Shown: one piece after another, positions 14,166-26,638 of the stretch
Layout: each line of letters starts with the position of its first letter
How positions within the stretch are numbered: the stretch's first letter is position 1
NCBI GenBank assembly: GCA_000231825.2
Contig: JH720327.1
Coordinates: 627,206 to 691,205, forward strand
Length of the DNA stretch: 64,000 bases
Source: Tetrahymena elliotti 4EA
Taxonomy: Eukaryota > Ciliophora > Oligohymenophorea > Hymenostomatida > Tetrahymenidae
Direction of reading: 5' to 3'
Translations under genes and position numbers: made by a program
Notes under the pieces: model-generated
Told to the model about the DNA's origin: nothing
What the model saw: the letters and a program-made list of their open reading frames with translations, nothing else
Databases searched by the model: none

Positions 14166-14470
14166 TTTATCAGAATCTCAAAGTGTAAATTGCTTAATTG
14201 TTTTATTATTATATATTTCTGTTAATTTTTACTTATCAAAAATTTAATTTAATTTAAAAAGCAATCTTAGATTTGTAGATTTGGATTTTTGTTAAAACTT
14301 TAAAATCTTTCATTATCAAAAATTCTAAAAGAATTTCCAAAATATTTGATTTATCATAGTATAAATATAACAATTATTTTAAATTTTAAAAATATTAAAT
14401 GAATATTTTCCTAATATTTACAAAAAACAATTCATATATCTGAATATTCTATTTTCAATTATACTATCAA
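14166..14470. other. Short upstream region of the Gln-rich gene and tRNA
   Basis: AT-rich divergent spacer between the Gln-rich gene start and the tRNA. No distinct promoter element can be supported. Confidence 0.4.
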
Positions 14471-14553
14471 GGCAATTTGCCCGAGTTGGTTAAGGGGGAC
14501 GACTTAAGATCGCCTGGATGTAATCCGCGTGAGTTCGAATCTCACAGTTGCCA
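14471..14553 (+). tRNA. tRNA-Leu(UAA)
   Basis: The acceptor stem is GGCAATT pairing with AGTTGCC, followed by discriminator A. The D arm is CCC...GGG with GAGTTGGTTAA, the usual type II tRNA-Leu loop. The anticodon loop is CTTAAGA, giving anticodon TAA, which reads UUA leucine. The variable arm is long, and the T arm is GTGAG-TTCGAAT-CTCAC. The anticodon stem GACGA/TCGCC has one A-C mismatch. No intron is present. It is not one of the ciliate suppressor tRNA-Gln species, whose anticodons would be UUA or CUA. Confidence 0.93.
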
Positions 14554-15401
14554 ATATTTTTTTTTCTCAAATATTCAAAAAGAAAAAAAAACAAAAAATA
14601 GAAAAAATAGAAAAAATTAATTTTTAAAAATAATTTCCCCCTAGTAAAACCATATTATTCAATTAATTCATTCTAATCGTTGATGATTCTTGGCTATAAA
14701 TTTGCTTGAATGATTGTATTACTTAAAAACAAAGTTTTTTTAGAGACTGCTTCAATTTAAGTAATTTTTATTCAAAATGAATGGTTAGGAAATAAGTCTA
14801 ATTTTAGAATCTCATTTGCAATAAATTTTAAAAATTCATAGGTTAGCAAATTTCAATTTTAAAAAGAAGTAACAAAAAATGATATGGTTTGTTTCTATTT
14901 CTTACTTCATAGACTTAAAAAAAGGTGTAATTAATTGTGACCTAAAATTTAGTATGAATTGAATTGAGTTGAGCTGAGTGATGGATAACTACTCTGAAAG
15001 TGAATTTTAAATGATTAAAGTAGAAAGGAATTATGAATAAAGAAGGGGGATTTAGTAAGTTAAACGATTTAATAATATTATACGAGGAAATGAAATAAAT
15101 GAGGGATATCTGAATGAAATTGTTTCTTATTGAATAATAAGATAAAATATCTAATTTTGACTTATTTCATAAAAAATAATAATAAGGAAGCAAACAAGTA
15201 AATATTTGATTATTTATTATATTATTAAAGCAAGAAAAAAGCAATTCCAATCATAATTAAAAAAATATTCAAAAAAGCTTTTTGATCACTTACTTTCTCA
15301 GAAAAAAGTAAACATAAGTATAGCATTTCTGCTTAAAAACAAAGGAGTAAAGTCTTAAAAAATAGACATCTTAGAAATAAATTCTTTATTGATTCATAAA
15401 A
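14554..15401. other. Intergenic upstream of the tetraspan protein gene
   Basis: The sequence begins with the tRNA T-run and an A-rich tract. The remainder is AT-rich with no gene that I can support. It contains the promoter and 5' leader of the following gene. Confidence 0.5.
14557..14565 (+). terminator. RNA polymerase III T-run terminator
   Basis: Nine consecutive T start four bases after the tRNA discriminator base, as expected for Pol III termination. Confidence 0.85.
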
Positions 15402-16220
15402 ATGTCCGGCAGTGAAGAAAACGTTTAAGCTATTTTAGATGAGAGGGTGAGTTATGGGAGATCTGAAAATTTTGAGAGAAAAAAAATTAGATAGGAAATA
15501 AGACATTCTAAATATATTTCAGCAACAGAAAAAATATTGATGATGCTTGTTTTAGTGGGATTGGCTTTCTTGATTTTCTCTGCAGCAACTATGTATTTCT
15601 AGAATTGTTGGGTTGTATCTTCAATTCCATTTTATTTTGGACTTTTACAATTTGTTCTTACTTTTAGTATCTTCATCTATAATATTAAGATTTCAAAAAT
15701 GTAGCTTTGGTCCTACAAAATGATTGGAGTTATGAATATCTTAACAGCAATCATTAGTCTAATTATGTACTATGTTTAATTTTAATCTAATATTTTATGC
15801 TCTAATGCTATTTGCCATAGCAATTTCACAGGAGCTTACATTATTGAAAATATTCCTTCTGAAAGTTAATCATGTTCTAACTTTGATGGATAGAACTCTT
15901 TACAAAAGAGTAATTCTATCTTCGTTCTTGCCCAAGCATCATTGTTGAAGATATGCTCAGGTACTAATTAGTTAAATGGTGGAGATTAATTAAATAATGA
16001 CTAAAAAGATAACTAGAGTTGCTCTCCTTAATTAAAGGAATTATATGTTTTCAATCAAACTGGCTACTTCATTGGTTTGATGATAGTTACTTCTCTATTC
16101 CTCATCCATGGTGCAATACTTCTTGTTAAAGCTGCAAAAATTGATAAGCTAAGAAATAACAAATGTAACTATGAATAATTTTCTTGCTAAATATTTGATG
16201 GCGAAGTGCTCTCTAGTTGA
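15402..16220 (+). CDS. Four-helix membrane protein with Cys-rich loop
   Basis: Single exon, 272 aa, from ATG (ATGTCCGGCAGTG) to TGA. Several TAA/TAG codons are read as Gln. A charged cytosolic N-terminus of about 44 residues is followed by hydrophobic helices near 46-66 (ILMMLVLVGLAFLIF), 70-96, 106-126 and 221-246 (IGLMIVTSLFLIHGAILLV). The loop between helices 3 and 4 is about 95 residues, rich in Asn/Ser/Gln, and contains about seven Cys (CSNAICHSNFTG, SCSNF, ICSG, SCSPQ). This layout recalls tetraspanins or claudin-like tetraspans, but the tetraspanin CCG motif is absent. Family and function are unknown. Confidence 0.8.
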
Positions 16221-18052
16221 AAAGCATAACCGAAAATCCTATTTTAATTAATTGCCTTACCAAGTTCCTAATAAGGAACCTAACTAATTAACAAACAAAC
16301 AAAATAATAAAAGTAATAAATTATCTATAATTATATTCCTCAAAGGTTTTCTATTGCTCTCGACCTTTTGGCTTTCTTTAGAAAGATTACAATAATAAAC
16401 AAATAAGAATAAAAAATAAATCAATATAAAAAAAAGCAATATCAAATAATTAATTCATAATGTAAATTAAATTTATCGCATTTTACATATTATTTATTCA
16501 TATGATCATATGCATAAAAAATTTCTATTTATTTCTTATTCATTTATCATTATTAAAATATACTTTTATAAAATAAATAATATCTTCAAGACATATAATG
16601 GATTACTCTATTGTTAATCTTCTACATTAAAATAAAATATTTTTATTATTAAGATCTATTACAAATTTATTTATTTAGCTACTTTTCCCTTTATACCAAA
16701 TCTATCTATTGGTCAGATTAATCTAATTCTAAGAATTTTTTTATCTTAGTTTTATTTTTAAAAAATATTATTTTTTATTTGGAATTAAATTTTTGAAATC
16801 AAGAAATTATTATTTCTAAATTGGGCTTTTTTCAGATGTTTACTATTTTATCATATTACTTATTTTGATTTCTCTAATTGATCTTTATTCAATATTTATT
16901 TTTAATTTCTGTAAGGAATAAGAATTTAAAATATTTTTTATTCTTTTTAATCTTGATTATTTGATAAAGTTAATTTTCATAATTTAGGAAACGAAAAAGT
17001 GAACTCTTTTCTCTCACCAAATTAATTTTTTTTACATCTTTTTATTGATTCGAACAAAGTATTATATTTAATTTATTAATCAAAGATAATCATAAATACT
17101 TTGATATTCTTCCTTTAAAGAAAAAAGTATATTTCTGTTTATAAAAGCACAAATTTAATGTACTTTTATCCTTAAGAGCTCTAATGCCATAAAAACCTTT
17201 AAATAAATATAGATTAAAATTGATGAAAAAAAATAAAAAATTATTTATGAATATTTTATATAATTTGGAAATATATATTATAATAGATATTTATAAAAAT
17301 TTAATAATTGACCAAAGTTAATCTTTCTTTGATTTCTATTGATAATTGTTTTGTTTAAGTTAAGATTGTGTTTAGATATTGGCAAATGTATTTGAAATTA
17401 AAATACAACTTTATGTATTTTTGATTATTTATTATACATTTATGAAAAATTTAACATTATTGGAGAGTCATGTGTTTAATACTTCATACTAAGAATTGAA
17501 GATAGATAAATGGCTTATGTTTTAAAATAGGTTATATTGTTATAACTTAAGCAGAAACATTAGAGAAAGGGGGACTTGTTATATTTATTTGAATTAAATC
17601 TAAATATGTTTATTGAAATGAAAATCAAATAAATTGAAAATAAGTAAAACCAATTAAAGTTGTCTATCTATCTACTAATCTTCAAATTAAATTTTCTCAA
17701 AAGTATCAAAAGAAAAAAATTGATAAAATATGAGCAAAAACACGCAAATAGATCAATCAAATTAAAACTTAATATAATGCTTATCTTTTTATTGATTTCT
17801 TTTTCTTCACTAAATTAATTTGCTTCCTTTCATTTATTAATGAAATCAAAAGATAAGAAAAATAAAGCTAAACTTTTTATTGAATTTGTTAATATTAAAC
17901 AAAAAAACAAAAAAAATTGTCATTAAAAACATTAATTGTTAATTAAAAAATAAAAGAAGTATTCTAGTCAAAACAAAGGCAACTCTTCAATACTTCTAAT
18001 AATTTGAATACACCACTTAACTAAGAATACGATTATAACAAAATAGCTCAAC
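16221..18052. other. Intergenic, no gene seen
   Basis: About 1.8 kb of AT-rich DNA between two plus-strand genes. A 21-base match to the 5' end of U2 snRNA at 16353-16373 is the only distinctive element. Confidence 0.5.
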
Positions 18053-19807
18053 ATGGATTTGTTCACAGCTTGTTTATGGACAGGAATAGCAGTTTTTGTG
18101 TATAAACTGATTGAATTAGTTAGGAGAATGGTTCCTTACTTCACTGCACCTGTCGATATTAATGAGAGATACATTAAAGGAAAAAAGGATGTTTGGGCAG
18201 TCGTCACTGGTGCTAGTGAAGGTGCTGGTAGAGACTGGGCTATAGAATTAAGTAAAAGAGGTTTTAACATTATTTTAATAGCCAGAACAGTTTCCAAACT
18301 TGAAAAAGTTGCCTCAGAACTTAACCCATCTGTAAAAAGCAAAATCATGCCCAAAGATTTTTCAAAATGCGATGATGAACAATTCGCCCTTGAGTTGAAA
18401 AAAGAGTTACAAGATTACAACATTGGAGCTCTTGTGAACAATGTAGGAGTGATCGATGCTGAGCGTTTCGAAAAGATCTCAACACAGATGATTGCTAACC
18501 ATATAAAAGTAATTTTTAAAAGATCACATATAAAATCTTTGAATAGAATTTATGATATTTATAAGTGGCAATCTGTATTAAAGATTAGCTAATATTTATA
18601 ATGCCTTTTTGCTTTGTTTTTGCAAAGAAAATCCACAACGAAACTAATTAATAAGGTTTTTTTATTTACAACCCTTTAATTAAATGAATGCTTTTCAAAT
18701 GTAACTTGGATAAATTACTTTTGTTATTTTTTAAAATTAAAACAAAAGAAAAAAAACTCTTCTCTTTTATCTATTCTTATAATCAACTATTATAATATTT
18801 CTTCAAACATTATAATCGATTCTAATTTATAATCATTTTTCTTTTTCTATAACTAACTCTTTAAATTTAAATGACAAATAAATTAATGAATTAATCAACT
18901 TCGTTCTACTACTTTCCCAACTAATAAATACTTTTTGAAATGTTTAACTCAACACACTTTCTTCTTCTAGAATAAAGTAATAGATAAATTTATTTTTTCA
19001 GAATTTCTTAAAAGTTATTAATTTTATTAAAAAGTTGAATGAAAATGTGCTTTTAGCTTTTTATTTATCATTTTCTCCTTAATTAAGTTTTAAAACCTTG
19101 TAGATGATTTATGTAAATAAAACATTCTTTTTTCTTGAGAGATATTTTTTAGAAAATGATTCATGGAAGATGATTGTTTGAAATTGAAGATTTTTTATTT
19201 TAAAATAATTTTTTCTAAAATAAATTTAAAACTTTCATAAAAAAGCATTAAAAAATGAATGAAATAATTTATTTAAAATAATAATATTTTAATGTCTTAT
19301 TCTAATAAATAAAAGATCAATATGATAGGTATGTCTCTTATGGTTTCAATTCTTTATGAAAAATTGTATTAGGATGCAAAGAAAGATAAAAGAAAATCAA
19401 TAATTATCAACATGAGTTCTTTTTCAGCTGAAAATCATTCTGCATTTTATTAAATTTATAGTTCAACTAAAAAATACATTCTTCACTTCACAACTATTTT
19501 AGATAAGACCTATAAACTTCATAAAGATGATTTCAAAGATTATGTTGATATTTTAGCTATTCGTCCTTATTTTATTAAAACATAAATGGTTAACTTTAAA
19601 TCACTACCCTTCACAATAACAACAGAATAATTTTAAAAGGGAGTATTTAGTATCATTGGAAAGACTAGCACCGCTAGTGGTACTGCTATTCATGAGCTAT
19701 ACTCCTTCCTATCTGGATTACCTCCTAAATATTTATTAGATATACTCATGCCTCACATAACTTGGAACATTGTAGTTTCATTAGGGTTTGTAAAGAAAGA
19801 CAACTGA
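18053..19807 (+). CDS. Short-chain dehydrogenase/reductase, 3-ketoacyl-CoA reductase / 17-beta-HSD type
   Basis: Two exons, 18053-18508 and 19316-19807, join in phase (315 aa). The 807-nt intron starts GTAATTTTT. An N-terminal membrane helix (residues 8-24) is followed by the Rossmann nucleotide motif TGASEGAG (52-59), the NNVG motif (129-132) and the catalytic set Ser187, Tyr200 and Lys204 (YSSTK = YxxxK). The order and spacing match the microsomal KAR/HSD17B12 family. That family reduces 3-ketoacyl-CoA in very-long-chain fatty-acid elongation in the ER, or alternatively sterol-like ketones. The segment TQMIANHIK-INMIGMSLM across the splice matches the family helix before the catalytic Ser, which supports the join. 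Substrate cannot be read from sequence. Confidence 0.88.
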
Positions 19808-22549
19808 TAAATATGATAAATAATTCAATAAATAGATCATTAATAATATAATTTTAATTTTTATAAATTCAAATTTTAAATATTAATTAACTCTTCCTTT
19901 TTTCAATTTTTAAATTCAAAGGCAATTATTTTGATTAAATTCAAGCAATAGCTAGAATCTGCTGCTTAGATAACAAAGCACTTGAAAATAGCTCAAAAAA
20001 TAATCGATATTGATTGAATTCTTGGTTGCTTGCTTATTATATTATTCTCTTTTGCTGGACCAAAAGGTTCTCTTGCTAATTTTAAATGATATCATTCTTA
20101 CAAATAAATATAGAGTGTCATGAAGATATTGATAATAAATATGATAGATTTCTTTGTGTATTCATTCATGGCTTCTTCTTTATTTTGTATGAATTTAATA
20201 TGAATTTGCTAAAATTCCTTTAACTACTTACAATCTCTATCTCTATCTATCTGTCTCTACATACATATTTAAAAGTAAAAATTTAGTTTTAAGATTTATA
20301 TATGTGTGCGGTGTGAAGAATCAAATAGAATCAATGCAAGATATGAAAGCCTCTAAGGAAGATGCGGAAACAAACGATAGAGACTAATATCTTTTGTTTT
20401 GAAGAAAATTGACAGTCTGCTTAAAGTTTTTATTTATAATAGTTTTAGTCTAGTAAGCTGTTCCCATCATAACTCCTACTTAATCATTAGTTTTAACAAT
20501 TTCGAATACAAATGAAAATAAATGTTATTTTTACTTAGGAAATTTACTTTGAATTAAAAAAATAATTTTCCAATTTACTACGGTAAAATATTTTAAATTG
20601 AGTAAAAGATAAGAAATGTATTTCTTATTTCATAGGATCCTTAATATTATTTTTTTTATTGAGTTGATTGGCTAAGAAAGAGCGAAAGAGAGAGATCAGA
20701 GAAGAAAAACTGGAAGTAATTGTAAAGTTGGAAAAAATAGGGAATTTAGATATAGAAAAATTTCAAATATAGATAGCGCAATTTTCAAGATTTTTTTCTT
20801 TAATCTGATGTTGATTGATATTAGAAATGATGAATTTAAAATTTTTAAAAATTCAAAAATTATAAATAGGTTTTCAGAATAAATTGATGAAAATGATATA
20901 AATTATACTAACCTAAACAATGGAATCAATCAATAAATAGATAATTTTTGGGATATTTATAACCTACAATAAGTGAAAAAATTAGAGAGAGTGATGGTAT
21001 CTACATTTTAAAGTTATAAATGTGTATTTATATTTAATTTAGAGTAATCTGCAACGTTATTTAGTCTTTGTTTTAGATAACTTAGACGTGCTTAAAAATA
21101 AATAATTATAATATGATGACGCATATCTGCAACTACATAAAATTTTGATTCGATATCAATATTAATGACTGATTTTGATAAAGTAAATAAAAATTGTTAG
21201 TCTGAAACAATCATATTTTTAAGATTGATTATTATATTATTGTAATTAATCGTTTTTCTGCTGCAAAATGAAAATCTTTTATTAATTTCAAACTGAAAAA
21301 AACTTTGAACCCATGAAAGTGATTTGTATTCGAAATTCTCAATTCTTTGATCTTTCATCTTCGAGTTAATGGAACTTAAATTTGCAAAAGATGTAGATCA
21401 AAGTATTTTTAAACTGAGCTAGATTTATTTAAGATAGGAACTTTACTGAAAAAAATTTAATTGTTATAAATACAATTGATGTTGATGATGTCATATTTTT
21501 CAAGTTGAAGTTATAAATAGGGGTAGGGACAAAACGAAATAACTAAATAAAATCTTATCTCATTCAAAATAATTTCTTATTGTTTGTAACTATTTATACC
21601 TTTAGCTATCAATTATTTCCTTAGCTAGGCCTTTTTCACTCATTATTATGTTTAAGACTATGTCGATATTTACAACAATTTTAACTTTATTATTATTTGA
21701 TATATAAGGTTACTAAATACTAAATTTCTCCATGTTATTGATAAAAGAATATCAAACTCTGAAGATTCATGAGTTAATTCCATAAGATTAAGGTTGATCA
21801 TTCGATCTTAATTCACAGAAATTACTTAAAAAATTTATCAATTTTTGAATAGATATTATTTGATTTTCCATATATATTGCTTTTAGATTATTCATTTGGT
21901 TTGGTCTTTCTTTTGATGAATAAACTTTCCACCATATTAAAAGAATAAACCTTTTGTTAATAAATCTATGCAAGAATATTGAGTTAGAATTGTTTTAATA
22001 AATATTGATTAGCAAACTAAATATTTTTTCATGAAGGCTAGTTTGAAACATGATTTTAATTAGAGATTTATTTAACAATATAAATGGTTAGATAGTTTTT
22101 TTGAAGTTATTTTAGTATGAAGAAAGAAAGAAATAATTTAAAGTAATTTTTTTCTTATGAGCTAAAAATAGTTGTGAAAAAAATGTAAATTCTTTCCCTT
22201 TTTTTTTTTTATGAAATCTGTTATTTTAAAAGAGTAAACATGTTGGTAGTATTAATTTCTTTGAACATAGTAAAATCAAGAGAAAACTAATAATAGAAAC
22301 AATATTGTAGAAATATGATTGTAAATGATTTGATAGTGATACAAGATAAATATATTATACATTAACTACATATGTTTGAATAAGTATTTTAATGATAATG
22401 AATTTTAATATAGTTTTTAGGGATATTTTAATATAGTTAGATCATTTGATTTTATGCATCTTTTTATTAGCCATTCAATAATTATCATAGTAATTCACAG
22501 GGATTCTATTAAAAATTGCATTTTATCATAACAAACGTTGTTATTGATC
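19808..22549. other. Intergenic between SDR (+) and ODC (-) genes
   Basis: About 2.7 kb, converging 3' flanks. Mostly AT-rich. A locally GC-richer patch lies at 20301-20385 and includes a 22-codon ORF (20334-20402). A purine-rich tract lies near 20670-20720. No gene is supported. Confidence 0.45.
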
Positions 22550-24172
22550 TCAAAAAGCTGGTTCAAGCTTGGGTTTCCAGATTAAGGAGGGTTCTTCGAC
22601 AGTTTCAGCAGCCTTCTTAGGAGATTCGGGAGCACCAATAGGAGAGCTCCATTTGAAGACTCTGGTGGTACTTTCCATACCGTTGAAAGCACTCTTAGGG
22701 CCATAGGTGTAACTACCCATACCGCTCAAACAGAGCCAGTCACCAACCTTGGCTTCAGAGCAGAAACCTAAATTACGAGCAATAACATCAGCTCCATCAC
22801 CTATTGAATAGAATAATAATTAATAATATGCTTTGGTTATAATTGGAAAATATAAAGAAAGCTTAGCTTTTATTAAAAGTTAAGCTAAATTAAAAAATTT
22901 TTTAAGGGAAATAAATACAGGCAAGCTTAAGTAATTTACTCAATTAATTAAAGAAAATTAAGCTGGCTTAAGAAATTAAGATAAATAAAAAAAATTCTTA
23001 CAAGTCATTCCGAAGATTGAAGAGTTAATCGTGGAGTTTTTGTTGACTTCAGATTGTTCGAGAGTGCTGTTGTTAACAACAGAGTAGAATTAGTCATTGT
23101 CATTTTCGAATGAAACACCGTCCATAAGAACACAATTGAAAGAGTGATAAAGGGAGTCGTTGATGTGGAAGCAAGTCTTTCCTTATTTAATACGCTTGGC
23201 CAAAATTCTGGTGAAGAGGTAACAAGTTTGGGAAGAGAAATGTCTACCAGGTTCAGCAATAACTCTGTAACCAAGAGGATCGTTGCAGGTGTCCTTCAAG
23301 TTGGCAATGAACTTATCGTTAAGATCACCAGAAGGATAACCACCACCCAAATCGAGGATTTCCATAGAATGGCCATATTGTCTACCGATTTCCATACACT
23401 TACGAGCCATGTTAACAGCCTTTAAGAAAGAGCTGGAACCATTCTTACCACTACCACAATGGAAGTGAATACCGTGAAGACGGACACCTAATTCTTAGGC
23501 AATGTATTTAAACTTTTGGTGAGCATCTTCAAGAGAATTGATATCATCACCGAACTTGTTAGAAAAGACAGTAGCGAGTTATTAAGAATTATCTTCAGTA
23601 ATAGAAATACGCCAGAGGATTTTCATATTAGGAGCAAGAGTGTGAATTTTGACTACTTCATCAAAAGTATCAGCAGTAGTGTAAAGGACATTGTTTTTAG
23701 CAGCATAAAGGATATCCTTTTCTTCTTTTACAGGGTTAGAGTAAATCATATTAGAGGCAGAAAAGCCCATTTCTAATCCCTTTTTGATTTCACCTTAAGA
23801 GGCAACATCCAAACCAGCTCCATTAGAGCAGAGATCTTCAACGAGAGGATCAATAGGGTTGGATTTTAAAGCATAGAAAGGTTGAATCCATGAAAGCTTA
23901 GAACGCCAAGCTTCCAACTTGCGTAAAGCTTCATGAGAATTGTAGACAAGGAATGATTGACCAAAAGGATCTTGGTTGACATATGAGACTAATTCTTCTC
24001 TTTGTTCAGCATTCAAGATTCTGGAATCTAATCCTTTCAAGAAATAAGTGTTAGAACTAGCTTAAGTCTAAGCAGTTTTAGCAAAGTTAGCTTAAGAAGC
24101 AACAGTGAGCTTCTTTGTGGCATTGTTAATGCATAAGTTGTTATTTGTGTTCACGGGTTTTGTTTCACTCAT
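22550..24172 (-). CDS. ODC1: Ornithine decarboxylase (PLP-dependent, fold type III)
   Basis: Two exons, 23002-24172 and 22550-22800, with a 201-nt intron (473 aa). It decarboxylates ornithine to putrescine, the entry to polyamine synthesis. The PLP lysine is in PFYALKSN (Lys103). Further conserved signatures are HFHCGSG (237-242), the phosphate loop ILDLGGGYP (272-280), EPGRHF (307-312) and HSFNCVLMDG. The Cys-Asp pair of FGMTCDGADV (Cys391/Asp392) corresponds to Cys360/Asp361 of mammalian ODC; its codon is split by the intron. Substrate-site motifs fit ornithine rather than arginine or diaminopimelate. The gene is less AT-rich and uses more C-ending codons than its neighbours, as in highly expressed ciliate genes. 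The start is the ATG opening MSETKPVNTN. Confidence 0.95.
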
Positions 24173-26638
24173 GTTATTTTTCAATGAAACAAATAGTTAT
24201 TTTGTTTCAAGTGGAATCTTCTGCTGAAGGCATTTTTGGTACACTTACATTAACTTTTTTAAAGCAATTGGTAAACTCTTAATTAGTTTTTATTAGCTAA
24301 TAGCTCGAGTTGTTTTTTTTTTTATTTTTCTTTTGAAAAGAGTGTTTTCAAATATTGTGATAAATTATTAATTATCAAATTTTCAAGATATTTCCAATTA
24401 CTTTTAAAATAAAAATTAAGCTTGCTTGATAAATTACCTGTCTAAGCAGTTATTAAGCAGCTTTAATTAATATCTTGTTTATGATTTAATGATTGATTAA
24501 TTTCCTCCTAAATTTTGAGTTTTTTTTGATTTCAATTTCCCCCTCTATATCATTTAATTTACAAATCTTTGCAATCAAATAAAAAGCAATAGACTATTTT
24601 TTTACAATAATTTACCCTACCCATAATTAATTCAAAAAATAAGTATAACTTTTAACTAATTGAATTCATCGCATTTCTCCTGGCATTATTACTTCTTTGA
24701 CGCAATCTTTTATTTCATATTTTTAAACAAATGGATCATAAACATTTACGTAATAACAATCTAGATGTAAGAATCACTCAACCAGCTTAGCTGTGATTTT
24801 TTCTTTTCCCCTTGTGCAATAACTATTTCTTTTACAGCGATAATGCTCTCATGAGGCATTTATCTGTTTTGTGTTGATTTTTATTTTGAGATTTGCTTTA
24901 AAATTAATTTAGCAAAATTTTCATAGTATTATCAAAAACTAACATTTTTATTTATTTCAACACCTAATTTTTGAAAAATATTAACTAGTCTCATTTTAAC
25001 TTTTTTTTTAATGCGATTGTTTTATTTTATCATTTACCAAATTTAATTCTGAAAGAAATAAAAAAGTAAACACCGAAATAGTACTATATCATAATGTTTC
25101 ATCAATTATCCTAAATAAATATTATCAAATTATTTCATTTGTAATAAAATCATTGTATTTTTCCTGTTTTCCTCATTCTGCATGATCAATCTAGACGATT
25201 TCATCATTTTTTACTCCGTTCTATAATTATTTTTCCTTTTTTTTTTTACATGTTTTTAAAAGAAATACCTCAGCTGTATTTATTCATACCAAATATCAAT
25301 ATCCTCTTTATACTAATATCAGAATCTCTTTATCGTTTGAAATAAACATAAATAAAAATGAGTAGAAAGTCTATTTTTTTAAATTTAAAGTTGCATTTAT
25401 TCTTTGAAAACACATGTTAAAATTATTTAAACTGTACTACTATCAAGTAGAAGATAATTCATATCAATTAAATAGAATAAAGTTGGTGTGTTTAGCATCT
25501 AAATTTTCATTTGATGCAGCATCAAAATAATATCATTAAGTAGAATCATGGTTTTCCTGATGAAAATAAAAGCGCATTGATGCTATCTATTTAACAACAC
25601 AAATCAAATTCAAAATAAACCAAGAGAACAGTCTGATACTCACCAGAATAGGCAATGCTTTCTTGTACTGATTAAGCTGAGAATGGATTTAGTTAGATAG
25701 AAAGAATGAAATAAAAGGAAACAAAAGGAGATAGGAGAGGAGGAAACAATAGATAGAATAAGAAAGTAATTTAATAAGTCAAATAAAATAATTGTATTTA
25801 TTTTAAACTATTAATTTCTCTTTTTATATTAAGTTTGATAGATAGTCTGATTATTTTAATGTTTGTTTAACTCCCACTCAGTAGTCGTTCATTATAAAGA
25901 TTGACAGTATATAAATAAGCAATAAGACAGAGATAAATATTAAGTGAAATACGATATGGAGTAAAAAGATATGTATTTGTTCACAAGTAATATTTTCTCT
26001 CAGGAAAGAAAAAGTAAGGAAGAAGAATTGGACAAACAACCTTTATAGATTGTCTTTCTAATTCTAACTCCTTCGATTTCTTTCCTGATGAATATTTATT
26101 TAGTAAGACAAGAAGCAAAATTCAATAGAAATTCATCAGCACTACTTTCCTCCTTCAAAGCATTCTTTCTATTTTCTTAAGTATTTAATTTAATTAAATT
26201 CTTTAGCACACTTTACAAGTATTCATAAAAATTAAATATATTCTTTGAAAAATATCAGCAAAGAAGACTGCAAAAAAACAAAACAATAACAAAAAATTAA
26301 AAAATCGAAAGTATTTTCATAAATCAAAGTTTAAATATTTTTTATAGCAAGCACTTCACATTTATTTTTTTCGGATTTTCAGTAATTCCAAATGATCTTG
26401 CTTGACTACCCTTTAACTGTTTTTAGATATTTATCCAAAAGAAATTTACAAATCAAATACAAATAGTAGAAGTCTATTTGTACTTAAATAGAAAACTCCC
26501 TACATAATTACAATTATCAAGTCAATTAAATGCAATTTCTAATAATATCTTTTTAATTTACTATCAAATTATTAAAGATTTGGTCATTTATTAAATTTTT
26601 TAATAAAGTGTAATTGAAAATAGAATTACACTCAATCC
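24173..26638. other. Upstream region of ODC, no other gene seen
   Basis: About 2.5 kb of AT-rich DNA holding the ODC promoter. A TGA-free plus-strand frame of about 130 codons lies near 25990-26405 but has no clear start, splice structure or family resemblance. Confidence 0.4.

Noticed and set aside
14471..14553. Possible suppressor tRNA-Gln, because the anticodon is TAA
   Set aside because: Anticodon UAA reads UUA (Leu). A tRNA reading UAA codons would have anticodon UUA, and the D arm and long variable arm are those of tRNA-Leu.
23144..23776. Plus-strand open frames across the ODC locus
   Set aside because: Antisense to exon 1 of ornithine decarboxylase, whose conserved motifs are all on the minus strand.
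25990..26405. Plus-strand frame without TGA for about 130 codons
   Set aside because: With TGA the only stop in such AT-rich DNA, open stretches of this length are expected by chance. No clean start, introns or domain are visible.
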